DNA from: Verrucomicrobiales bacterium
GTDB taxonomy: Bacteria; Verrucomicrobiota; Verrucomicrobiia; Verrucomicrobiales; DEV007
Reading direction: 5' to 3'
Length of the DNA: 39,708 nucleotides
NCBI GenBank assembly: GCA_029213265.1
Contig: JARGNG010000040.1
Coordinates: 1 to 39,708 of the forward strand
Positions 33,815-39,708 of this stretch are shown here, piece by piece. Position 1 is the stretch's first letter. Each line of letters begins with the position of its first letter. The position numbers were made by a program, and so were the translations under genes. The notes under the pieces are model-generated. The model did no database searches. It was given only the letters and a program-made list of their open reading frames with translations, and was not told where the DNA came from.

Positions 33815-33843
33815 AAGATAAATAAAAGTTTTTTACTTCTCAA
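33815..33843 (-). promoter_or_regulatory. Sigma-70-like promoter of the lipoprotein-tyrA-aroA operon
   Basis: On the minus strand TTGAGA (33843-33838) and TATCTT (33820-33815) are 17 bp apart, matching the -35 and -10 consensus at 5 of 6 and 4 of 6 bases. Transcription would begin near 33808, about 25 nt before the ATG at 33783. A terminator just upstream supports a new unit starting here. Confidence 0.5.
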
Positions 33844-33877
33844 CCGCTAGATTACGCGGAAATACGCTCAAATCTAT

Positions 33878-33908
33878 AAAAAATCGGCCCTTCAGCGTTC
33901 TGGAGGCC
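33878..33908 (-). terminator. Terminator upstream of the lipoprotein operon
   Basis: GGCCCTTCAG (33886-33895) and CTGGAGGCC (33900-33908) form a nine-pair stem with one bulged C, one G-T pair and a CGTT loop. On the minus strand it runs into ATTTTTT (33884-33878). It would end transcription from the envelope operon and the pseudogene. Confidence 0.65.
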
Positions 33909-33938
33909 CAATTTGGTAAAATATTCTCAGAAAAGAGA

Positions 33939-33959
33939 GGGGAATTAGAAGATTTCCCC
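33939..33959 (-). terminator. Second, weaker hairpin after the pseudogene
   Basis: GGGGAA (33939-33944) and TTCCCC (33954-33959) pair around a 9-nt loop, followed on the minus strand by TCTCTTTTC. With only six pairs and a broken T tract it is weaker than the neighbour at 33878-33908; the two may act in tandem. Confidence 0.35.
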
Positions 33960-33966
33960 GATCTTT

Positions 33967-34700
33967 TTACCCTTTGAGCTTGTCGAGGAGGTCTTTTATC
34001 CGATCCCGTCCGCCAAGACCGAGAGTAATCGCACTACCTACACCCAGGGCAAACGCCGCAGCAATGACGATCGCGGTGATGGCATACTGGGAGATATCAT
34101 TGGTGAGACTGGAGATATTTGCCTTCTGAAGCGCAACCAGAGCAGTCGGCAACATGAGAAGAATGATCCCGAAGAAGGCGATAATTCCAAGGGAATTGGA
34201 AATTGGCTTTTTCTCCCCGAGACCAAGTCGCTCGTCTACCTTCGCGGCACCGAGCACACCGACAATCGGGTTCTTCACCAGAGTCGCCACGATCCATGCG
34301 ACAAAACCAATGACCGCTGCAGCGATTAGGTTTGGAATGAACCCGAAAATATCGTTCAGGATCTCCTGAAGAGGCGCCACCGCTTCTTCCCCGCCTGCTT
34401 GCGTAAGTGCAAACACAACGACAAAAAGCAGCAAGAGATAGAAAAAATAGTTGGAGATTCCTTTTTCACAGCCGTCGCATTCCTGGCCCGGCAATTTGGG
34501 GAGCTTGTCATCGAGACTTCCTTTTTTGAATTACTTTTTTCACCAACCCGCTAATCATTTCAGCGAGGAAGTAACCGATAATAATGAGAACAAGAGCCGG
34601 AAGCCATGGTCCAACCGGACCGAGAACATCGAACCGCCCCTTGATCGTAGTGAGTGCTTTTCCATAGAGTATTGCTTAGGTAGTTGAGGAGGAATTCACC
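33967..34700 (-). pseudogene. Frameshifted mechanosensitive-channel-like protein (conserved TM-helix family)
   Basis: A 175-codon open frame (33967-34494, only a TTG to start it) encodes two or three helices with FIPNLIAAAVIGFVAWIVA, like the conserved TM-helix repeat of small MscS-related proteins. The first repeat is present upstream but in other frames. Taking one base out of a homopolymer at 34522-34527 (six T on the plus strand) and one at 34658-34661 (four T) gives a continuous protein with GPVGPWLPALVLIIIGYFLA, then VKKVIQKGSLDDKLPKL, then CDGCEKGISNYFFY, in the family order. No good start codon remains at the 5' end. Neighbouring genes are intact, so general sequence error is less likely than real decay. 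Confidence 0.65.
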
Positions 34701-34828
34701 TCTGGCCGTATCTAACGACCACAGCGGAGAGTCGTTCGTCCCATGCTGATGCCAGAGGAAGAACGAACAAAACCAAAGGGTCCATCTCCCCAATAAGTAA
34801 CAATCGAGGCAGGCCCATGAAAGAAATT

Positions 34829-35926
34829 TCACTTTTCTCTCATTTCCCGGAATTCCCCGCCCGTCTTCCGGACGATGCGGGACCATTCTTTTGCATCATC
34901 GGGCTTGGGCTCAAAAGCAATGAAGTGAATCGGCACTTCGTTCCGGGACTCTTCCTCTATACGGCCCACTACCTTTTTGATCTCATCATAGGGAATATTG
35001 GAAAAAGAAGTCTCATCAGGTCGCCACTGAAAGCTGGCGTCGGAGATCAAAAAAATCACATCCGGACGCATTTGAATCGCTCTCTCCACGACACCGACGA
35101 CACCGGTGAGATTCCGCACCACTCCGGAAGATCCGGAGCTCATCGATCCACTGGTAACCCATTTTTCCTCCACCCAGGTTTGGGCCATCTTCTTGTTTCC
35201 CGGCGTCGCCGCAATCAGTTCCTCGGTAAAGGGCATGTAATTCCCCGTGAATTGAATGATCGAAAACTGGGCGCTGATCGGCAGGGTCTTGATCAATTTA
35301 AGTGTCTCCTCCTGGATCTGCTCCAGTGGAATCCCGGCAGCGTTCGCTTTGTTCACGACACTCGCCGAAACATCGAAGAGCAGGAGTATCCGATCTCCCT
35401 GGGCACTGATTCCGAAAAAGCTCATTCCCTCTCCGGTTCCCCCTCCCCCGCCAAATCCTTTTCCAAGGCCCGAACCCAAAGCCGCGCTCCCCACGAGTCC
35501 GTTCACCTGATCTGAAATGAGCTCGGAAGGATCGAGCGGCAGCATCTGATCCAGATTCACCTCCGGCATCTCCGGCAAGGCAAAATCAATCGGCCGAGTG
35601 CTAACGAGCTTGTCGTTGAAAGTCGGCTTCGGAGCCATCGCCTCGTGCTTTGCCACGTTCATTTTATGCTCCGGAGTCTTCGGGGGAATCTTAACGGCCT
35701 TCTTCATCTCAAACCGCGCTTCCGGTCGACTGAAGTGTTTTGCCACCGTCCACAATCCGAACAGCACCAGGGCAATCAGATGGACGACAATGCTGCCGAC
35801 AATGATCGAGGTGATCATCGCCCGGCGAGCGCTTCTCGCGGCCTCCTCTTTACTCTTCGGAGGCGGCTTCTTCACCTTCTTTGGCTTGGGAGATTCCGGA
35901 TTTAGTTGGATGGATACTTCACTCAT
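34829..35926 (-). CDS. TonB-like anchored protein with a von Willebrand factor A domain
   Basis: From the ATG at 35926 (AGGAG 6 nt upstream) the product has 365 residues. A Lys/Pro-rich cytoplasmic head (12-35), one transmembrane helix (about 37-62) and a Pro-rich periplasmic linker recall TonB or TolA. A Gly-rich hinge (about 150-166) leads to a VWA domain with the metal-site motif Asp185-V-Ser187-A-Ser189, and later ISDASF. It overlaps the upstream ExbD gene by 8 bp. ExbB/ExbD motors drive TonB-type arms, so this protein may be the arm of the motor, with VWA as the binding end; that is inference. Confidence 0.85.
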   Translation of the reverse strand: MSEVSIQLNPESPKPKKVKKPPPKSKEEAARSARRAMITSIIVGSIVVHLIALVLFGLWTVAKHFSRPEARFEMKKAVKIPPKTPEHKMNVAKHEAMAPKPTFNDKLVSTRPIDFALPEMPEVNLDQMLPLDPSELISDQVNGLVGSAALGSGLGKGFGGGGGTGEGMSFFGISAQGDRILLLFDVSASVVNKANAAGIPLEQIQEETLKLIKTLPISAQFSIIQFTGNYMPFTEELIAATPGNKKMAQTWVEEKWVTSGSMSSGSSGVVRNLTGVVGVVERAIQMRPDVIFLISDASFQWRPDETSFSNIPYDEIKKVVGRIEEESRNEVPIHFIAFEPKPDDAKEWSRIVRKTGGEFREMREK

Positions 35927-36362
35927 CGGTTGCTCCTGCCAGGGTGACTCCGGTGATGCCCGCTTCCGCACAGGCGTTCAAAACATCGACGAGGCGCTGG
36001 TGCGGGACCGTGTCATGCGGCGCGATCGTCACAAGCGCGTCCGCCTTCGCATTCTCTGCTGATTTTCGAAATCGATCGAGAACGGATCTTAATTCCGGAA
36101 GGGACGAACTGGTCGGGGAGTCGAGCTGTTGCTCATTTAGTACAACCTGTCCATCCGGCTCAATGATGACACGCGCCTCGTCCGGAATGTCGACTACTTC
36201 CTCCTGGGAAACCTGACCGGGAAGTCCCATCGGGATATCACTTTCCGGAATGACCGGCTTGGCCGAGACCATAAAGAAAACGAGCAGCAGGAAGACCATG
36301 TCGATCATCGGTCCCATCTGCATTTCCACCGTCGTGTGGCGTCGTTTTCTGATTCGTCTCAT
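35919..36362 (-). CDS. ExbD/TolR family protein (first of two)
   Basis: From the ATG at 36362 the protein has 147 residues: a basic cytoplasmic head (RRIRKRR), one helix with the key Asp in PMIDMVFLLLVFFMVSA (about 18-34), and the periplasmic TolR-like domain. The aspartate is the proton-path residue of this motor family. The upstream frame to 36428 is removed because it runs into a hairpin repeat. It overlaps the VWA gene by 8 bp. Confidence 0.93.
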   Translation of the reverse strand: MRRIRKRRHTTVEMQMGPMIDMVFLLLVFFMVSAKPVIPESDIPMGLPGQVSQEEVVDIPDEARVIIEPDGQVVLNEQQLDSPTSSSLPELRSVLDRFRKSAENAKADALVTIAPHDTVPHQRLVDVLNACAEAGITGVTLAGATDE

Positions 36363-36448
36363 TCGGTCAAAAGCAATCCAACAGGGTTCAGTCGATGACG
36401 GAACAGGGTTCGGCAGCCGCCTTCGCAAGAAGGTGGGCAGGGAGGCGA

Positions 36449-36473
36449 AGCCGCCGCTCCTGCGAGCGCGGCT
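36449..36473. repeat. REP-like GC-rich hairpin between the two exbD genes
   Basis: AGCCG-C-CGCTC (36449-36459) and GAGCGCGGCT (36464-36473) pair over ten bases with one bulged C and a CTGC loop. GC-rich hairpins with AGCCGC/GCGGCT ends are common intergenic repeats in Verrucomicrobiota genomes. It lies in a 135-bp gap inside an otherwise packed operon and might also slow messenger decay or transcription. Confidence 0.55.
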
Positions 36474-36497
36474 ACCGAAATTTCATCGACTCTCCTT

Positions 36498-36905
36498 TCA
36501 GTTTCCATAGACACCAAATATCAAATCAATCGCGCCCACTTCGGTCGCCATCTCCACGAACTCGCGAATCTTTTTCGTAGGGGTCTTTGCATCGGCTCTC
36601 AGATAAATCTGCAACGGGGGGAAATCCTTGAACTTCACTTTCAGGTGAGCCAGAACCTCCTCCTTCGACGCCATCTGATCCCCGATGTAGTAATTCCCCT
36701 CTCCGTCGATATTGATAATGTCCCTCTCCGTCTTTTCAGGCGGAACCGCGCTCACCGCGACAGGAAGCTTAATGGGAACATTGATCTGCTGCTCAGTGAT
36801 TTTCTGTGTCACCATGAAAAAGATCAGGAGAAGAAAAGTCATATCGATCATCGGAGTGATCTGAAAACTCACTTCATCCAGAGGTCTTTTTCGTCGGCGA
36901 ACCAT
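36498..36905 (-). CDS. ExbD/TolR family protein (second of two)
   Basis: A 135-residue protein with basic head RRRKRP, one helix containing the conserved Asp in TPMIDMTFLLLIFFMV (about 17-32), and a periplasmic domain with IYLRADAKTPTKKIREFVE, typical of the family. It differs clearly from the other ExbD (for example it keeps the TPMIDM form), so the pair is not a recent tandem copy. It starts 25 bp after ExbB. Confidence 0.94.
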   Translation of the reverse strand: MVRRRKRPLDEVSFQITPMIDMTFLLLIFFMVTQKITEQQINVPIKLPVAVSAVPPEKTERDIINIDGEGNYYIGDQMASKEEVLAHLKVKFKDFPPLQIYLRADAKTPTKKIREFVEMATEVGAIDLIFGVYGN

Positions 36906-36930
36906 AATTTCGATTTCCGGATTTCGGCGA

Positions 36931-37740
36931 TTACTCGTCGGCTTCTGCTTCCGGCGTGGACTCGTCGGCAGCGCCCTGCAATCGAATCTCTCCCGAGAGA
37001 ATATCGATCGCGAAGCTGGCGTGCTTTTGCACGGTTGTCATGACGCCCTGCAACCGGTCCCGAAAGAAGAAGTAAAAGAACATCGCGGGAATTCCGACAA
37101 TCAATCCTCCCGCGGTTGTTACCATCGCGATCTTGATTCCTCCCGCGAGTTGCTTGGGATCGCCCGAAGTCGTGGCCAGTTTATCAAAGGCTTCGATCAT
37201 TCCCCAGACCGTTCCCAGTAATCCGACCATTGGGGCGAGGGTGGCGAAAATATTGAGGTAGTTGACCCAGACCATCTGCCGGTGTTCCTCTTCATCGAGG
37301 GCTTCGGCCGCCGCATCCATCATGCTTGCTTTGTTCGCCAGATCGCGATCGAAATTCACTTTCAGCAGCGCTCCAGACAGGACTTTCCCATAGCTGCTCG
37401 GATTGGATTGGCACGCGCTGTAGGCAGCGTTCACGTCACGAGACGCCATCGCCGAGTTCACCTGATTCACGAGGGAGGGAGGTGCCATTTTCTTGGCGGA
37501 AACCTGAACAAGACAATAGACCGCCACGGCAATCGTCCCGATCGAACAGACGAGGAGGATGTGCATGAAGGTCCCTCCTTGCTGGTAGAGATCAAGTGCC
37601 GACACATTTTCGGAGACACCGACCTCCGCCGATTCGGCCTCTTCCTGAGAAAAAGCAGGCCAGACAGCGAGGAAGTGAACCGCAACGAAAATTGCGAGTA
37701 GAAAAGCAGGGAACGGTGCCTGAGTGAATTTACATTTCAT
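36931..37740 (-). CDS. ExbB/TolQ/MotA proton-channel family protein
   Basis: The 269-residue product has a cleavable-type N-terminal helix (8-31), then the three helices of the family: about 58-80, 158-184 (LAPMVGLLGTVWGMIEAF, the signature) and 200-225 (TTAGGLIVGIPAMFFYFFF). With ExbD it makes a proton-driven motor in the inner membrane. The extra N-terminal secretion signal is often found in ExbB-like proteins of this kind. It overlaps the upstream gene by 4 bp (ATGA). Confidence 0.94.
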   Translation of the reverse strand: MKCKFTQAPFPAFLLAIFVAVHFLAVWPAFSQEEAESAEVGVSENVSALDLYQQGGTFMHILLVCSIGTIAVAVYCLVQVSAKKMAPPSLVNQVNSAMASRDVNAAYSACQSNPSSYGKVLSGALLKVNFDRDLANKASMMDAAAEALDEEEHRQMVWVNYLNIFATLAPMVGLLGTVWGMIEAFDKLATTSGDPKQLAGGIKIAMVTTAGGLIVGIPAMFFYFFFRDRLQGVMTTVQKHASFAIDILSGEIRLQGAADESTPEAEADE

Positions 37741-38660
37741 GGAGTTTCGGTTTCTTGAGATGGTTCAGTTGTTTGTAAAAGTGACGCCAACCGCTTCGCG
37801 GCAGTTCCAGCAGACTCGGTCTCCGGATACAGCTCTGACAAATCAACATAGCAGGCCCGAGCCCTTGCCGGTTCTTCAACAAATTCATAAACGATCCCCG
37901 CAGCGAGAAGGCCGCGCGATGCGGCATCCTCACGCGTTGCATGAAAGAGATGCGGCCACAAATACTGATCCACAATGCGATGAAACAGAGCGTTGCGCCC
38001 GGGGCGAACCTCGTCGTCCTCTTCCCATCGCGGATGGTCCTCCTGCTGTTTCTTTAACTTTTCGAAATCCGCCTCGGCGAGCAGGAACTTCACCTCAATG
38101 AGCAACTCCGGATCTTCCGTTCGTGTTGCCAATGCAGCCGCTTCCCTGACCGCCGTATCAAGGTCCCCCACCGCGATCAGTGCCCGCAGTCGCCCCTGTC
38201 TCGCCGCATCGACATCTACGTCCGCCCAGGCTCGGTCGATGATCCGGTCAAAGAGGGAAAGGGCTCGTTGATGAGAGCGCGCGGCTTCTTCCCGGAGCAA
38301 CGCGTTACCCAAGGCCACGCCGTAGGCAGCCGTTCGCGAGCGGGGACGGTGCAGGTTCGCAAAATAGAAATCCCACCACTTCTCCAGGGTTCCGGCATCG
38401 AGCTTTTCGCGTCCGGCAAAGACGGATTCCTCTCCGGGCTGAAATCCGAATTGCACGTAGGCGACCTGATCCATTTGCAGAGTCCGTTTGGCCGATCCCT
38501 GCGGAGCTCCCGGAACCCGCGGCAGAGTGTAGGTCACAATATTGTCCGTAATCGCCGTGATCGTACAAGCCGCTGACTCACCGGTTTTGAGATGAACCAC
38601 ATCCTGCGCTGAGGCGAGAGAACCAACGAACAGAAGCAGTGCCAGAAAAACACGAATCAT
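37737..38660 (-). CDS. Secreted helical-repeat (TPR-like) protein of the ExbB operon
   Basis: The 307-residue product has a signal peptide ending near SLASA-QD (residue 18/19), then a small beta domain (VVHLKTGESAACTITAITDN, about 21-40), and a long alpha-helical Ala/Arg-rich region with TPR-like spacing up to SELYPETESAGTAAKRLASL (about 275-295). It should act in the periplasm. It overlaps both neighbours by 4 bp (ATGA at each end), so it is tightly bound to the TPR gene before it and exbB after it. The function is unknown. Confidence 0.8.
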   Translation of the reverse strand: MIRVFLALLLFVGSLASAQDVVHLKTGESAACTITAITDNIVTYTLPRVPGAPQGSAKRTLQMDQVAYVQFGFQPGEESVFAGREKLDAGTLEKWWDFYFANLHRPRSRTAAYGVALGNALLREEAARSHQRALSLFDRIIDRAWADVDVDAARQGRLRALIAVGDLDTAVREAAALATRTEDPELLIEVKFLLAEADFEKLKKQQEDHPRWEEDDEVRPGRNALFHRIVDQYLWPHLFHATREDAASRGLLAAGIVYEFVEEPARARACYVDLSELYPETESAGTAAKRLASLLQTTEPSQETETP

Positions 38661-39708
38661 AAGGTCGCCTCCTTTTCCTCTTCCGCACCCGTTCCGCCGG
38701 GATCTTCTGGGGGAACGAGGCGACGAAGCCTGGTGATTTCGTCGCCCGCTTTGTCGGCCTCCTCGAATTTTTTCAGGTCTTCGCGGGAGACCAGTTCCTC
38801 GTAGGTTTCGAGAGCTTCGCGTTTCAAATCCAGTTTCTCAAGCGACTGTCCGCGGCCCCAATACGCCTTGGCATTGAGCTCTCCAAATTTCCCATACGCG
38901 ACATAAACTCTCTCGAAGAAGACGATCGCTTTTTCATGCGATCCATTCGCGGCAAAAGATTCTCCCAGTTGAAACAGGGCTTTCGCTTTTGTGGCTGCAT
39001 TGATTCCTGACAACTCCAGAACCGATTCCCACTCTTGGCGGGCGTCTCCTGATTTCCCCATCTCCGAGAACAGCTCTGCTTTCTTGAGCTTCACTTCACC
39101 AAGATTCACTGAGGCGAGGGCCTCCCGTTCGAATTTCTCGTAGAACTCCACTGCCTTAGTCTGGTCTCCTTCGTTCGCAGCAATGTCGCCGAGAGCACGA
39201 TAGATGCGGCCCTTCTCCACGGCGCGGGGATGCCACTTCCGAATTTCCGTGAGGAGATTCTTTGCCGTTGTCTGGTTTCCGGCCTCGAGAAGAGCTTCCG
39301 CGACCGGGACACTGATCGATGGGGTATTCTTCTTCGGATCGATCCACTTCGCGATATCCATCAACTCTGTCCGCGCTGCGACCGGATTCCCCTTCCCCAC
39401 GACAATGGATTTCGCCCAGCCCGCCCGGGACGCGAGAATAAAATCTTCGGCCAGTCCTGCCCGCGTTTTGATGCGTTGCAATCGGGAGAGAAGCTCCGCC
39501 CGCCCCTCTCCGCCCGCCTGCTGATATACCTTGGGCAGCCCTGAGAAAACATCGGTCACCGTGACCATGTCAGGATCGTTCCCATGTTTTTCAATCGCCT
39601 CCCAGTAGATTTTTTGCGCCTCCTCCGGTTCATCCGCATTGAGAAAGGTCCAACCGACCCAGTACACCGCCTCCGGCATGCGGTTGCTCTGCGGGTAGTT
39701 TTCGACAA
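38657..39708 (-). CDS. TPR-repeat protein, N-terminus outside the window
   Basis: At least 350 codons are open from the right edge to 38657. An ATG at 39679 is internal: the frame reads on upstream to the edge with VENYPQSNRMPEAVYWVGW, a typical TPR helix pair. Repeats recur through the protein (for instance AVEFYEKFEREALA, AKALFQLGESFAANGSHEKAIVFFERVY, AYWGRGQSLEKLDLKREALETYEELV). The C-terminus is Pro/Glu-rich. It is the first visible gene of the ExbB/ExbD/VWA operon. It probably works in the periplasm as a protein-binding scaffold, though the signal sequence lies beyond the window. Confidence 0.88.
   Translation of the reverse strand, partial: VENYPQSNRMPEAVYWVGWTFLNADEPEEAQKIYWEAIEKHGNDPDMVTVTDVFSGLPKVYQQAGGEGRAELLSRLQRIKTRAGLAEDFILASRAGWAKSIVVGKGNPVAARTELMDIAKWIDPKKNTPSISVPVAEALLEAGNQTTAKNLLTEIRKWHPRAVEKGRIYRALGDIAANEGDQTKAVEFYEKFEREALASVNLGEVKLKKAELFSEMGKSGDARQEWESVLELSGINAATKAKALFQLGESFAANGSHEKAIVFFERVYVAYGKFGELNAKAYWGRGQSLEKLDLKREALETYEELVSREDLKKFEEADKAGDEITRLRRLVPPEDPGGTGAEEEKEATL

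Noticed and set aside
34505..34545. Programmed +1 frameshift like that of prfB
   Set aside because: The layout is similar, but the P-site codon CGA cannot re-pair well after a +1 move, and a second frame break exists upstream; decay is simpler.
1..39708. tRNA, rRNA, integrase, transposase or CRISPR features
   Set aside because: I looked for cloverleaf-like segments, typical repeats and mobile-element proteins by eye and found none; a small RNA could still escape this.

Overview
This window is a compact, almost wholly minus-strand stretch of a chromosome, most likely from a marine or free-living member of Verrucomicrobiota. The main taxonomic clues are a complete Verru_Chthon pseudopilin cassette (A-B-C-D), a family known chiefly from Verrucomicrobium- and Chthoniobacter-like genomes, an Alternative Complex III plus caa3-type oxidase locus, and a secreted sulfatase. 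I see no tRNA, rRNA, CRISPR array, insertion sequence or phage gene.

Layout. Positions 1-2120 hold the start of a lipoprotein gene (minus), a divergent gamma-glutamylcyclotransferase-like gene and a secreted sulfatase (plus). Positions 2124-23609 are a run of 21 closely spaced minus-strand genes that read, in transcription order: actA-actB-actC-actD-actE-actF (Alternative Complex III, quinol to cytochrome c/oxidase), an Ala/Lys/Pro-rich membrane protein, a CcoN-like protein, a CcoO-like monohaem cytochrome, a second anchored monohaem cytochrome c, oxidase subunits I, III and IV, two tiny membrane proteins, oxidase subunit II, a terminator-like hairpin, then haem A synthase (ctaA), haem O synthase (ctaB), a SCO copper chaperone, a CtaM(DUF420)-DUF1573 fusion and a membrane-anchored rhodanese. 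Together this makes a whole terminal respiratory branch plus its assembly factors. A CRP/FNR-type palindrome lies just upstream of actA and a strong terminator separates it from the pilin cassette.

Positions 23812-30752 are the Verru_Chthon cassette D-C-B-A (minus), preceded by an unusual array of TTTACA repeats and palindromes. Positions 31003-33783 are a lipoprotein-tyrA-aroA operon in which tyrA appears to start at CTG, overlapping the preceding stop. Positions 33967-34700 are a frameshifted mechanosensitive-channel-like pseudogene. Positions 34829-39708 are a coupled envelope operon: TPR protein (cut by the edge), a secreted helical-repeat protein, ExbB/TolQ, two ExbD/TolR proteins and a TonB-like protein carrying a VWA domain.

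The most striking item is the CcoN-like protein. It keeps the CcoN fold signatures but lacks every CuB and high-spin haem ligand, the catalytic tyrosine and one low-spin haem ligand. It sits with a haem-competent CcoO and another cytochrome c exactly between the quinol oxidoreductase and the true oxidase. I propose, as inference, that it has become a non-catalytic membrane scaffold in an electron-transfer module joining Alternative Complex III to the caa3-type oxidase. Oxidase subunit III with a roughly 290-residue insertion is a second unusual part of the same machine.
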